DNA of 51,991 bases from Dyella_B sp966430775 (GTDB lineage: Bacteria > Pseudomonadota > Gammaproteobacteria > Xanthomonadales > Rhodanobacteraceae). The notes below the pieces were generated by a model. The model made no database searches, had not been told where the DNA came from, and was given only the letters and a program-made list of their open reading frames with translations. Below, in pieces: positions 40,866 to 49,115 of the stretch (its first letter is position 1; each line of letters opens with the position of its first letter). The translations under genes and the position numbers were made by a program. Location: NCBI GenBank assembly GCA_966430775.1, contig CBJMMB010000007.1:1-51991 (forward strand), written 5' to 3'.

Positions 40866-41111
40866 GTGTACTGGATAGCGATCATCGCCTTGCTGCCGCC
40901 GCTTCTGGTGGGCGCGATCGCAGCGTGGCGCGGTCCGTTGCGTACCCGGCCGCTGGCGATCCAGTTCGTCAGTACGCTGGTGGCGATCGTTTTCGTATTG
41001 ATCGCGCTGGCGATGCAGCAGCCGTCGTATATCGATCTGGCCTTGACGCTGACCTTGCTGGGATTGCCGGGAACGTTCGCCTACAGCTTCTATATGGAGC
41101 GCTGGATGTGA
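40866..41111 (+). CDS. MnhF/MrpF-like antiporter subunit
   Basis: An 81-residue subunit F with three membrane helices: IAIIALLPPLLVGAIAAWRG, LAIQFVSTLVAIVFVLIALA and YIDLALTLTLLGLPGTFAYS. The last helix carries the conserved D-lAL-ltlL-f-gt-a motif of MrpF. The start is GTG 40866, supported by GGAG 7 bases upstream; no in-frame ATG is suitable. It overlaps mnhG by 4 bases (GTGA). Confidence 0.85.
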   Translation: MYWIAIIALLPPLLVGAIAAWRGPLRTRPLAIQFVSTLVAIVFVLIALAMQQPSYIDLALTLTLLGLPGTFAYSFYMERWM

Positions 41112-41392
41112 ACGTGATGATCGCCATTGCGCTGGTATTGCTGGTGGCGTGCTGCTGGATCTCGGCGGCGGCGCTGTTGCGGTTGCCGCTCGGCATGGAT
41201 CGCCTGCATGCGGTGAGCTTTGTGCCCCTGGCGACCTCGCCGCTGTTGTTGATCGTGACCGGATTGCAAACCGGCATGAGCCTGAGCACGGCCAAAGTCG
41301 CGTTTTTGTGGTTGATCAATGCGCTGGTCAGCATCGGCATTTCGCATGCGTTAGGGCGCCTGATGCGTCCGCGCAAAGGGGGCGAAGCATGA
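41108..41392 (+). CDS. MnhG/MrpG-like antiporter subunit
   Basis: A 94-residue subunit G with three membrane helices (IAIALVLLVACCWISAAALL; SFVPLATSPLLLIVTGLQT; FLWLINALVSIGISHALGRL). GMDRLHAVS is the conserved MrpG turn (p.d.y.RlHa.t). The start GTG 41108 overlaps the mnhF stop codon, with GGAG about 8 bases upstream. Its own stop codon overlaps the next ATG (ATGA). Confidence 0.87.
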   Translation: MNVMIAIALVLLVACCWISAAALLRLPLGMDRLHAVSFVPLATSPLLLIVTGLQTGMSLSTAKVAFLWLINALVSIGISHALGRLMRPRKGGEA

Positions 41393-41643
41393 TGCTCGCC
41401 GTGGCCGGTTGCCTGATCCTGGTGATGATCAGTGGTGCATTGGTGGCGTTCACGCGCCGGCCCGCGCGGCAGGTGCTGATGATCAGCGTGCATGGCCTCT
41501 TTCTGTCCATGCTGTTTCTGATGCTGCAAGCACCAGATGTCGCCTATTCGGAAATTGCGGTGGGCACGGCGCTGGTGCCGGTGATGTTCCTGACCGTGTT
41601 GGCCGCCATACGCGGTGGCGGGCGCAGGAATCTGCCGCGATGA
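41389..41643 (+). CDS. MbhD/DUF4040-type subunit (fragment equivalent of MrpA C-terminus)
   Basis: An 84-residue protein with three membrane helices: AVAGCLILVMISGALVAFTR, VLMISVHGLFLSMLFLMLQA and IAVGTALVPVMFLTVLAAIR. PDVAYSEIAVGTALVPVMFL is the DUF4040/MbhD signature (aPDvalTea.vGagv...lfl.al). In canonical Mrp complexes this domain is part of the large MrpA; here it is a separate gene, as in archaeal Mbh-type complexes (MbhD). The ATG overlaps the mnhG stop codon and its own stop overlaps the next ATG, so all are translationally coupled. Confidence 0.82.
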   Translation: MMLAVAGCLILVMISGALVAFTRRPARQVLMISVHGLFLSMLFLMLQAPDVAYSEIAVGTALVPVMFLTVLAAIRGGGRRNLPR

Positions 41644-42407
41644 AATATAGCCTGGTCCTGCGTTACGCGTTGTGCATCCTGGCGCTGGTCGTGCTGGCGC
41701 CGGCGGCGGTGCTGGTGGCGCTGCATATGCCGGCGTTCGGCGAACAGCTGCCGGCCTACGGCGCGACCGTCAACGCGCACGTGCCGCACATGCGCCAGGC
41801 GACCAACGTGGTGACGGCGATCATTTTCGATGTGCGCGGCGTGGATACGCTGGGCGAGGAGTTTATTTTCGTCGCCGCGATCACCGGCCTTGCAGTGCTG
41901 CTGCGTGGCGGTCGCGGCGAAGATGCCTCGCGCAAGCCGATTCATACCGATGGACGCTGGCTGCCCGCGCGCAGCGAAGCGGTGGCCTTGCTGATCCGCT
42001 GGATGCTCTCGGCCACCGTGGCGTTTTCCATCTATGTGATGGCGCACGGGCAGCTTACGCCGGGCGGCGGTTTCCAGGCCGGCGCCGTGCTCGCTTCGGC
42101 GTTGCTGCTGCTGTTCCTGGGCGATGGCTATCGCAGCTGGCGGCAGGTGACGCCGCCGATCGTGATGCAGGTGCTGGAAGCGTTGGGTGCAGTCGGCTGC
42201 GTCGGTGTGGGCCTGCTGCCGCTGGCGCTCGGCGCGGGTTTCCTGAAAAACGTGCTGCCGCAAGGCCAGCCCAGATCGCTCACCGGCGGCGGGCTGATTC
42301 CGCTGTTCAACGTGGCAGTGGGCATGGCGATCACCGGCGGCTTCGCCAACGCGCTGGTGGAATTCCTGGAGGAAACGCGCGAACCGGAAGCGGAGGGCGA
42401 GCAGTGA
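41640..42407 (+). CDS. MbhE-MnhB fusion-type antiporter subunit
   Basis: A 255-residue membrane protein. The N-terminal half has ATNVVTAIIFDVRGVDTLGE followed by EFIFVAAITGLAVLLRG, the MbhE-type segment found at the very C-terminus of long MrpA proteins. The C-terminal half has LLIRWMLSATVAFSIYVMAH followed by GQLTPGGGFQAGAVLASALL, the MrpB core (hG..tPGGGFqgG...a), and ends FNVAVGMAITGGFANALVEF. The protein thus joins MbhE and MrpB in one chain. The ATG overlaps the upstream stop codon (ATGA); its stop codon shares one base with the mnhC start. Confidence 0.87.
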   Translation: MKYSLVLRYALCILALVVLAPAAVLVALHMPAFGEQLPAYGATVNAHVPHMRQATNVVTAIIFDVRGVDTLGEEFIFVAAITGLAVLLRGGRGEDASRKPIHTDGRWLPARSEAVALLIRWMLSATVAFSIYVMAHGQLTPGGGFQAGAVLASALLLLFLGDGYRSWRQVTPPIVMQVLEALGAVGCVGVGLLPLALGAGFLKNVLPQGQPRSLTGGGLIPLFNVAVGMAITGGFANALVEFLEETREPEAEGEQ

Positions 42408-42754
42408 TGCTGCTGCGCCTGCTGCCGTGGCTGGCTGCTGCCTGGCTGATGGCGGTCGGCATCTACGGCATGGTCACCAGCCGCCATTACGTGCATCTCA
42501 TCGGCTGTCTTTCGGTAGTGCAGTCGGGCACGTATGTGCTGCTGCTGGCGATCGGCTTCGTATGGCACGCCGGGCCGCCGATCTTCTATGACCATCCACC
42601 GGGAACGCCGGCGGTGGATCCGGTGATGCAGGCGCTGGTGCTTACCGACGTGGTGGTGGGCGCGGCGGTTTCCGCGCTGTTGCTCGCCTTGGCGCTGCAA
42701 TTGCACAAGCGCCGCAACACGCTCGATCCGGAAGAGCTGGAGCCCATTCCTTGA
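42407..42754 (+). CDS. MnhC/MrpC-like (NuoK-like) subunit
   Basis: A 115-residue subunit C with three membrane helices: LPWLAAAWLMAVGIYGMVTS, LIGCLSVVQSGTYVLLLAIG and PVMQALVLTDVVVGAAVSAL. RHYVHLIGCLSVVQSG and DPVMQALVLTDVVVG match the NuoK/MrpC motif (n.lk.iiGl...n.a.NL, then DPlpqALvLTaIVIg). GGAGG precedes the start. GTG 42404 is an alternative. Its stop codon overlaps the TTG start of mnhD. Confidence 0.9.
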   Translation: MLLRLLPWLAAAWLMAVGIYGMVTSRHYVHLIGCLSVVQSGTYVLLLAIGFVWHAGPPIFYDHPPGTPAVDPVMQALVLTDVVVGAAVSALLLALALQLHKRRNTLDPEELEPIP

Positions 42755-44535
42755 ACCTGCTGCACTGGATACCGCTGCCGGTGGTGGTGCCGCTGCTGGC
42801 CGCAGCGCTTGCCTTGCTGGTGGAAAAGCTGGTGCCGCGCCGCGTGATCGATGCATTGGCAGTGCTCGTCACCGCGGCCGTCAGCGTGGAATGCATCGCG
42901 CTTGCGCATGCGGCGACCACCGCGCCGCTGGCCTACTGGTATGGCGAATGGGGCCCTGCGCGCGGGCCGGTGCTGGGCATCAGCTTTGTAGTGGACAGTG
43001 CCGGCGCCGGCGCGAGTGCGTTCATCGCGGGCCTGTTCGCGCTTACTTTCCTGTTCGTCTGGCATTACTTCGAGGAAGTGCGTGCGCATTTCCACGCGCT
43101 GATGCTGATGTTTTGCGCCGCCATGATCGGCTTCTGCCTGACGCACGATCTGTTCAACATCTTCGTGTGGTTCGAGACGATGAGCGTGATCGCCTTTGCG
43201 CTCACCGGCTACCGGCTGGAAGACGCGGCGCTCGAAGGCGCGCTCAATTTCACCGTGATCAACACCATCGGCAGTTTCCTGATGATGGCGGGCGTGGGCT
43301 TGGTGTATGCCGCCACGGGCGCACTGGATATGGCGCTGGTCGGCAAGACCTTGGCCGAACGCCATGCCGACGTGCTGGCGTGTGGTTCGTTCGTGTTGAT
43401 GGGGTCGGCGATGCTGATCAAGGCGGCCGGCGTGCCGTTCCATTTCTGGCTGCCGGACGCGCACGCGGTGGCGCCATCACCGGTGTCGGTGATTTTTTCC
43501 GGCGTGATGGTGCCGGTGGGTTTGTTCGGGCTTGGTCGCTTGCTGGCCATCGTGTTTGCCGGCGTGCCGGCGGTCGTATCACTGGCGCATGGATTGCTGG
43601 TGCCGCTGGGTGCAGTCACCGCCATCATCGGCGGTTTCATGGCCTTGCAGCAGACGCATCTGAAGCGCCTGCTGGCGTATTCCACGGTAAGCCATGTCGG
43701 CGTGATGCTGGCGGCGCTCAGCCTGGTCACCGTGCATGGCGCGGCGGGATGGCTGCTTTACATGCTTGGCCACGGCATGGTGAAGGCCGGCCTGTTCATG
43801 GCGGCCGGCATGCTGGCGGCGGTACTCGACAGCGTCGACGAGTTCGAGCTGTACGGCCGTGCGCGCGATCGGCCTGTGCTTGCATGCGGTTACTTCGTAG
43901 CCGCCTTGTGCCTTGCCGGTTTTCCGATCGGCATCATGGGCTCGGGCGCCGAAGCGGTGGAGGGCGCGGCGAAACTGATGGGCGAGGACTGGCTTGGGCC
44001 GATCATCATCATCTCCTCGGCCACCACCGGCGGCGCCGCGTTGCGTGCCGGTGTGCGCATCTTTCTTGGCAAAGGGGAGTTGCCGCAGGGGCGCTCGCCG
44101 TTGCCGGAGGAATCGGAACGCGGCGATCGTCCCTGGTTGCTGATGCTGTTGCCGCTGCTCGTATTGATAGTGGTGAACCTGATCGGCGGTTTGCCATTGG
44201 AGCGCATGGCGCGCGCCGCGGCAGCCACGTTCGTGCATATGCCGGCGTGGGATGTGTTGAGCGGTAAGCAGGCCTATGCGCCGCCTGGCGTGCCCACCGA
44301 TGCACGCGGCGGTGAATTTTCCGGCTGGCTCGCGGTGGGTGTCGCGTTGGTGATCGCAGCCGCGCAGTTGTTCGTTGCGAAATGGCTGAAGCATCGCGTG
44401 CTATGGCCGGCGCATATGTCCATCAAGGCCTTGCGCGCGTTGCATGCAGGAAGGGTGGGCGATCAATTGGCGTGGCTGGTGGCGGGGTTGGCGATGCTGA
44501 CGGTTGGCGTCGTCGTGGCGAGCGTGGTGCATTAG
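42751..44535 (+). CDS. MnhD/MrpD-like (NuoM/N-like) antiporter subunit
   Basis: A 594-residue polytopic proton/cation-translocating subunit. HDLFNIFVWFETMSVIAFAL is the conserved MrpD/NuoM motif with the essential Glu in TM5. IKAAGVPFHFWLPDAHAVAP carries the channel Lys region, and LKRLLAYSTVSHVGVMLAAL the second. HGMVKAGLFMAAGMLAAVLD follows. The length exceeds a typical MrpD (about 500) by a C-terminal extension with extra helices (SGWLAVGVALVIAAAQLFVA; LAWLVAGLAMLTVGVVVASV), somewhat like the long C-terminus of MrpA or MbhH. The start is TTG 42751, supported by GGAG 8 bases upstream and a TTGA overlap with mnhC. No second NuoL-type subunit (MrpA) is encoded nearby. Confidence 0.9.
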   Translation: MNLLHWIPLPVVVPLLAAALALLVEKLVPRRVIDALAVLVTAAVSVECIALAHAATTAPLAYWYGEWGPARGPVLGISFVVDSAGAGASAFIAGLFALTFLFVWHYFEEVRAHFHALMLMFCAAMIGFCLTHDLFNIFVWFETMSVIAFALTGYRLEDAALEGALNFTVINTIGSFLMMAGVGLVYAATGALDMALVGKTLAERHADVLACGSFVLMGSAMLIKAAGVPFHFWLPDAHAVAPSPVSVIFSGVMVPVGLFGLGRLLAIVFAGVPAVVSLAHGLLVPLGAVTAIIGGFMALQQTHLKRLLAYSTVSHVGVMLAALSLVTVHGAAGWLLYMLGHGMVKAGLFMAAGMLAAVLDSVDEFELYGRARDRPVLACGYFVAALCLAGFPIGIMGSGAEAVEGAAKLMGEDWLGPIIIISSATTGGAALRAGVRIFLGKGELPQGRSPLPEESERGDRPWLLMLLPLLVLIVVNLIGGLPLERMARAAAATFVHMPAWDVLSGKQAYAPPGVPTDARGGEFSGWLAVGVALVIAAAQLFVAKWLKHRVLWPAHMSIKALRALHAGRVGDQLAWLVAGLAMLTVGVVVASVVH

Positions 44536-44551
44536 GCATTGCGCAAGCGAT

Positions 44552-44570
44552 GCTGGGACGGCATCCCAGC
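44552..44570 (+). terminator. Terminator of the Mrp-type operon
   Basis: GCTGGGA / TCCCAGC, a 7-bp stem with a 5-base loop, 16 bases after the mnhD stop codon and followed by CTACGATTTT. It lies between convergent genes and abuts the stop codon of the CPA1 antiporter. Confidence 0.6.
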
Positions 44571-45932
44571 CTACGATTTTGCGCCGGCCTGTTTTGCGCG
44601 TTCGCGCAAGCGGCGTTCACGCCAGGCGAGCAAGGGCTGGCAGCTTACGCCGTGTACGACGATGCTCAACACCACCAGCGTAAGCACCATCGCATTGAGC
44701 CGTTGCATGAAGGACGACGGTACGCCATGGGTCAAGGCGTAGCCCAGGTAGTTGAGGCTGCCGATACCGCGAATGCCCAGCCAACCCGCCAGCCATCGCC
44801 GCACCGGCGGCATGCGCGCGCCATAGCTGGCGAACCATACCGAAAGCGGCCGTATGACCACGAACAACAACCCCGCCATCAACGCGCCTTCGTTGCTCCA
44901 GGCGCCGGAACAGGCGATACCGACCACCAGCACCATGCCCACGGCGAGCAGGCGTTCCAGCGTATCGCCGAAGGAAAGCGCGTCCGATACCACCAGCCCG
45001 ATCGTGGCGGAGGGTTCTTCCAGCGCCACTTCATCGCGCTGGTTCGGATTGACCAGCACTTCCGCCGGCGGATGCATTCGATCGGGCTGCTTGCGTTCCA
45101 CATCCGGATGCGGATGGCGCGACACCACGCGCCACTCGGTATGACGCAAACCGACGCCCGCAGCGAACGCGGCGAGAAAGGGCGAAGCATGGAAGGCGCG
45201 CGCGAACGCATACGCGAGCGCGATCAAGGCCAGGGCGAGAAAATCGCTGGGCGCGCGATCGCCGCTGGCCATTTTTGCGCGCGTGGCGATGATGCCGATC
45301 AGGCGGGCCAGCGCAAAGCCGATCAATAATCCCGCAGGCAGCGCCCACAGCAGGTCGCGCGCCAACCAATGCAATACGTCGTGCGTATCGGGCGTGTCGT
45401 GCAGCATCTGCAAGCCGAGCAGCAGGAACGGCAGCGCGGTGCCGTCGTTCAATCCCGCTTCGCTGGACAAGGTCACGCGCAGGGCGTCGTCGTCTCGAGC
45501 GTTGTCCACGGATACCAGGCTGGCCAGCACCGGATCGGTGGGTGCGGCGATCGCGGCGAAGGTCACCGCCAGCGGCCACGACAACGACAGTAGCGTATGA
45601 CTGGTCCAGGCGAGCGCACCCACGCACAGCAGCATGGCCGGTACCGCCAGGTGCAATCCAGCGCGCAGCGAAGGATGCCGCCACGGCACGCGCAACTTGA
45701 GCCCGGTGAGAAACAGCGACACCACCAGCACGCCTTCGCTGATGGCGCTGAGCCAACGTACGTTTTGCACCAGGTCGATGCGCGCATAGCCCAGCAGCAT
45801 CGGGCCGAGCGCGAAGCCGGCCAGCGTGTAGACCGCAAAGTTCGTGACCGGCATGCGCCGCAGCCAGCCGGCCGACAGCGAGGTGGCCAACAGCAGCGCG
45901 CCCAGCAGGAACAGCCAGCCCAGCGGGCTCAC
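44571..45932 (-). CDS. CPA1-family Na+(K+)/H+ antiporter
   Basis: A 453-residue transporter with about 12 membrane helices. The Asp region AAIAAPTDPVLASLVSVDNA, followed by LRVTLSSEAGLNDGTALPFL, has the T-D-P-V and S-E-x-G-x-N-D motifs of NhaP/NHE-type CPA1 antiporters. A loop of about 45 residues rich in charge (RHPHPDVERKQPDRMHPPAE) interrupts the helices, and a second set includes WLGIRGIGSLNYLGYAL. GTG 45932 is chosen because AGGA lies about 7 bases upstream and the longer frame runs back through another gene. It is expected to exchange Na+ or K+ for H+ at the inner membrane and lies 22 bases downstream of a small gene. Confidence 0.9.
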   Translation of the reverse strand: MSPLGWLFLLGALLLATSLSAGWLRRMPVTNFAVYTLAGFALGPMLLGYARIDLVQNVRWLSAISEGVLVVSLFLTGLKLRVPWRHPSLRAGLHLAVPAMLLCVGALAWTSHTLLSLSWPLAVTFAAIAAPTDPVLASLVSVDNARDDDALRVTLSSEAGLNDGTALPFLLLGLQMLHDTPDTHDVLHWLARDLLWALPAGLLIGFALARLIGIIATRAKMASGDRAPSDFLALALIALAYAFARAFHASPFLAAFAAGVGLRHTEWRVVSRHPHPDVERKQPDRMHPPAEVLVNPNQRDEVALEEPSATIGLVVSDALSFGDTLERLLAVGMVLVVGIACSGAWSNEGALMAGLLFVVIRPLSVWFASYGARMPPVRRWLAGWLGIRGIGSLNYLGYALTHGVPSSFMQRLNAMVLTLVVLSIVVHGVSCQPLLAWRERRLRERAKQAGAKS

Positions 45933-45954
45933 GATCGTTCCTGAGACGGCGACG

Positions 45955-46185
45955 TCAGTGGTGCCGTTTGTTGATGTCGTTGCGTTCGTAACCGGATGCG
46001 GAAGGTGGCGTTTGTTGCACGGTGTGTGGCGCCGGTTCATCCGGCGGCCGTGCGTGCGCACGCTGCGGTTCAGCGCGCTCCCCGGCGCCCGGCCAGGCGG
46101 GTGGCTGCTGGCTGCGCTGCTGCTTGGCATCGACCAGGTTCTGCATGGTTTCGCCCGGATCGAAGGATTTCTTGCGTTTGCTCAT
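45955..46185 (-). CDS. Small hydrophilic protein, unknown
   Basis: A 76-residue protein beginning MSKRKKSFDPGETMQNLVDA, then rich in Gln, Pro, Ala, Arg and Glu (KQQRSQQPPAWPGAGERAEP), and ending GYERNDINKRHH. AAAGGAAA precedes the ATG by about 6 bases, good support for expression. I do not recognise a family; it is highly charged with no membrane segment. It lies just upstream of the CPA1 antiporter on the same strand, probably in one transcript, so an accessory or regulatory role is conceivable but not supported by sequence. Confidence 0.65.
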   Translation of the reverse strand: MSKRKKSFDPGETMQNLVDAKQQRSQQPPAWPGAGERAEPQRAHARPPDEPAPHTVQQTPPSASGYERNDINKRHH

Positions 46186-46345
46186 GGCAGGTTTCCTTTG
46201 AGATGCGTCGCGCCTTCGCAGCGTCCCTCACGGCATGTTGCGCAAGCGTCAACTTTGTCTGCGTATGCCCATGCCGAAACTTCGACGCACCGAAGACATG
46301 CCGACTCGCAGGCTAGCCACGTTGGTATCTGCGGCGCGCATCACC

Positions 46346-47005
46346 ATGATCGATTTCGGACAAGCCCGACAGCAGATGGTGGAGCGCCAGATCGCCGGCC
46401 GCGGTCTGCACGACCCGGTGGTCCTCGCCGCGATGAAACGCGTGCCGCGTGAAGCGTTCGTGCCGGAAAATCTGCGCAACGCCGCGTACGACGACGGCCC
46501 CTTGCCGATCGGCGAAGGCCAGACCATTTCGCAGCCCTATATCGTCGCGCTGATGGCCGAAGCGGCCGGCGTCGACAGGCACGATCGCGTGCTGGAAATC
46601 GGCACCGGCTCCGGCTATGCCGCGGCGGTGCTGGGCGAAATGGCGGCCCATGTCGACACCATCGAACGCCACGCGCCGTTGGCCGAAAGCGCACGCGAGA
46701 CATTGGAGCGATTGCATTACCGCAACGTGGCCGTACATACCGGCGACGGCACGCTCGGTTGGCCGCAAGCGGCGCCGTACGACGTGATTCTTGCGTCCGC
46801 CGGCGGCCCCGACGTGCCCGTGTCATGGCGCGAGCAACTGGCCATCGGCGGGCGCCTGGTGATGCCGGTGGGCATGTCGCGCCGCCGGCAATACCTGATA
46901 CGCATCGTGCGCCGTGGCGAGGATGAATATGAGGAAGAAAAATTCGGCGCCGTGCAATTCGTGCCGTTGATCGGCGAGCAAGGCTGGCACGACACCGAAG
47001 ACTAG
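46346..47005 (+). CDS. pcm: Protein-L-isoaspartate O-methyltransferase (N-terminal part of a probable fusion)
   Basis: A 219-residue SAM-dependent methyltransferase that starts repair of isoaspartyl residues in damaged proteins. It reads MIDFGQARQQMVERQIAGRG, VPREAFVPENLRNAAYDDGP, the Pcm signature LPIGEGQTISQPYIVALMAE, then SAM motif I RVLEIGTGSGYAAAVLGEMA and LGWPQAAPYDVILASAGGPD. The end is FVPLIGEQGWHDTED followed by TAG (47003-47005). The next 40 codons in the same frame remain open and read directly into the erythromycin-esterase-like gene, as in known long Pcm proteins with an esterase-like C-terminus. The frame continues upstream to 46235; 46346 is the family start, but no strong ribosome binding site is visible. 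Confidence 0.9.
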   Translation: MIDFGQARQQMVERQIAGRGLHDPVVLAAMKRVPREAFVPENLRNAAYDDGPLPIGEGQTISQPYIVALMAEAAGVDRHDRVLEIGTGSGYAAAVLGEMAAHVDTIERHAPLAESARETLERLHYRNVAVHTGDGTLGWPQAAPYDVILASAGGPDVPVSWREQLAIGGRLVMPVGMSRRRQYLIRIVRRGEDEYEEEKFGAVQFVPLIGEQGWHDTED

Positions 47006-47125
47006 CCGGCCTGGCCCAACGACACGCAGGGCGGCCGCGCCTTCCATCGCCGCATCACCACCGCGCAGCGCATCGCCGAGGCGGCCGAACCGCTGCCGGA
47101 GATCGACGATCCATCCTTCGGCGCG

Positions 47126-48355
47126 TTGTTCGATCGTTTCGCGGACAAGCGCATCGTGCTGATCGGCGAGTCTACGCACGGCACGTCGGAGTTCTATCGC
47201 GCGCGTGCGGCGATCACGCGCCGGCTGATCGACACGCACGGCTTTAGCATGGTGGCGATCGAGGGCGATTGGCCGGATGCCGCGGTGGTGGATCGCCAAG
47301 TGCGCGGGCTGCCGCCTTCCAAAGACGCCGAACCGCCGTTCACGCGCTTCCCCATGTGGATGTGGCGCAACGTGGAGGTAGCGGATTTTCTCACCTGGCT
47401 GCGCGAACACAACGCCACGAAACCACCCTTGCATCGCGCCGGTTTCTGCGGACTGGACATCTACAGCCTTTCCGCATCGATCGCCGCGGTGCTGAAGTAC
47501 CTGGACGAGGTCGATCCGGAAGCGGCACTGGTCGCGCGCGAACGCTACGGATGCCTGGAACCCTGGCGGCAGGAGCCGGAAGTGTATGGGCGCTGGGCTT
47601 TGGACGATGACTTCAAGCGCTGCGAAGGCGCGGTGCTGACGCAGTTGAAGGAACTGTTGTCCAAGCGCACTGCCTACACGCAGCAGGGTGACGACGATCC
47701 CTATTTCGATGCGGCGCAGAACGCGCGCCTGGTGGCCGACGCCGAACGCTACTACCGCGCGATGTACTACGGCGCCACCGAGAGCTGGAACCTGCGCGAC
47801 ACGCATATGGCCGACACCTTGCAGTACGTGCTGGAGGCGCGCGGACCGCTGGCCAAGGTGGTGGTATGGGCGCACAACTCGCACATCGGCGATGCGCGCG
47901 CCACCGAGTCGGGCAGCGAACGCCATCGGCTCAACCTCGGCCAGCTATGCCGCGAGCGCTGGGGTGACGAGGTGGCGGCGATCGGCATGGGCACGCACAG
48001 CGGCACCGTCGCCTGCGCATCGCACTGGGGCGCGGACATGGAGATCAAGCGCATTCGCCCTTCGCACGAAGACAGCTACGAAGCCTGGATGCACGCCAGC
48101 GGCAAGCCGCGTTTTCTGCTGGATCTGCGCGCCAAGGCGCATCCGCTGCTGCACAAGCCATTGCTCAAGCGTCGCCTGGAGCGCTATATCGGGGTGATCT
48201 ATCGACCCGAATCGGAACTGCACAGCCATTACCTGGAAGCGTCGCTGCCGCAGCAGTACGACGCGTTCCTGTGGTTCGACGAAACATTGCCGGTGACGCC
48301 GTTGCAGAGCGAGCAGGGCAGTGGTCTGGGAGATACGTTTCCGTCAGGGCTCTGA
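47126..48355 (+). CDS. Erythromycin-esterase-like domain protein (C-terminal part of a probable split fusion)
   Basis: A 409-residue EreA/ChanN-like domain. It has RIVLIGESTHGTSEFYRARA with the conserved Glu and His, SMVAIEGDWPDA, FCGLDIYSLSASIAAVLKYL, KVVVWAHNSHIGDARATESG and a C-terminal SHYLEASLPQQYDAFLWFDE. It is in the same frame as pcm with no other stop codon after 47005. Codons 47006-47125 (PAWPNDTQGGRAFHRRITTA, then QRIAEAAEPLPEIDDPSFGA) look like the usual linker of Pcm-esterase fusions. There is no ATG before residue 42; the only nearby start is TTG 47126 with no ribosome binding site. It is therefore probably a fusion broken by one amber codon, or expressed by readthrough. The family does not imply macrolide resistance. 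Confidence 0.75.
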   Translation: MFDRFADKRIVLIGESTHGTSEFYRARAAITRRLIDTHGFSMVAIEGDWPDAAVVDRQVRGLPPSKDAEPPFTRFPMWMWRNVEVADFLTWLREHNATKPPLHRAGFCGLDIYSLSASIAAVLKYLDEVDPEAALVARERYGCLEPWRQEPEVYGRWALDDDFKRCEGAVLTQLKELLSKRTAYTQQGDDDPYFDAAQNARLVADAERYYRAMYYGATESWNLRDTHMADTLQYVLEARGPLAKVVVWAHNSHIGDARATESGSERHRLNLGQLCRERWGDEVAAIGMGTHSGTVACASHWGADMEIKRIRPSHEDSYEAWMHASGKPRFLLDLRAKAHPLLHKPLLKRRLERYIGVIYRPESELHSHYLEASLPQQYDAFLWFDETLPVTPLQSEQGSGLGDTFPSGL

Positions 48356-49066
48356 AGCCATTTCAAGGACCCGGTTGCTGCGACCTGACGCATCCAGATA
48401 CAGCAAGGTGGTGCGTACGTTCCGGCTCAAACGGTGCAAGCCTTTCACCAGTTGTTCCCCGGCCTCCAGCAGCGCGTCGATCGGCATGGGGTCCAGCCGT
48501 TCCAGCACGAACCACATCTGCGTGCTGTGCTCGGTGATCCGCGTGCGTATGCCTTGTCGCCAGTTCCAGCGCCGGCAGGTGATGCCGTGGTCATCGCGCC
48601 ACACCACTTCGCCCGGTTCCGCGGTTTCGATCTTCGGTGCACCCTCGGCCACGGTATCGAACGGTTCGTCACCGGCGGCACGGATCAGGCGCGGCGAACC
48701 TTCATACAACGCGGCATCTTCGCCGCCAACCGGCAATGCGTAACGCACGCTCAATGCGTTGTAGAGATCGACAACGGCGTTGATGGTGGGCAGCATGCCA
48801 TCGCGCTGGGCGCGCTTGCGCAAGGCTTCGACCGAGCACGGCGTCCGCTGCGGCTTGGCGCCGAAGGCGCGGTACGTTTCGCGCCATGCTGCCAGATGCG
48901 CTTCCGCCCACGGCGCCGAGTCGAGCGCGCGGCAGGCGTCGCGCAGCAGCGTTTCGCTGTGTGCATCGCTGGGGCTGTTGCGAACGTCTTCGGCGTAGAT
49001 GCTGAGCGCGGCGAAGTCGGGCCGCAGCGTGAAGATTTCAGGGGCGATCGTGGGTTCGACAGGCAT
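48344..49066 (-). CDS. B3/B4 tRNA-binding-domain protein
   Basis: A 240-residue stand-alone protein with a B3/B4 fold, the editing-like module otherwise found in the beta subunit of phenylalanyl-tRNA synthetase (COG3382). Key segments are WAEAHLAAWRETYRAFGAKP, then RTPCSVEALRKRAQRDGMLP followed by TINAVVDLYNALSVRYALPV GGED, and VVWRDDHGITCRRWNWRQGI. It may act on or bind misacylated tRNA or an amino-acid-like ligand; the activity is not established. The ATG at 49066 is 49 bases from the divergent XRE-cupin start, so they likely share a promoter region. Its stop codon overlaps the esterase-like gene end by 12 bases (convergent). Confidence 0.88.
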   Translation of the reverse strand: MPVEPTIAPEIFTLRPDFAALSIYAEDVRNSPSDAHSETLLRDACRALDSAPWAEAHLAAWRETYRAFGAKPQRTPCSVEALRKRAQRDGMLPTINAVVDLYNALSVRYALPVGGEDAALYEGSPRLIRAAGDEPFDTVAEGAPKIETAEPGEVVWRDDHGITCRRWNWRQGIRTRITEHSTQMWFVLERLDPMPIDALLEAGEQLVKGLHRLSRNVRTTLLYLDASGRSNRVLEMASEP

Positions 49067-49115
49067 GGCGTGGGTGTCGGTTGACGGGAAGGGAGGGCGC
49101 GTCCAGAATGCGCCA

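Noticed and set aside
47126..48355. Antibiotic (macrolide) resistance gene from the erythromycin-esterase resemblance
   Set aside because: The domain family is broad, and fusion to Pcm points to a housekeeping or repair context. No resistance claim is justified.
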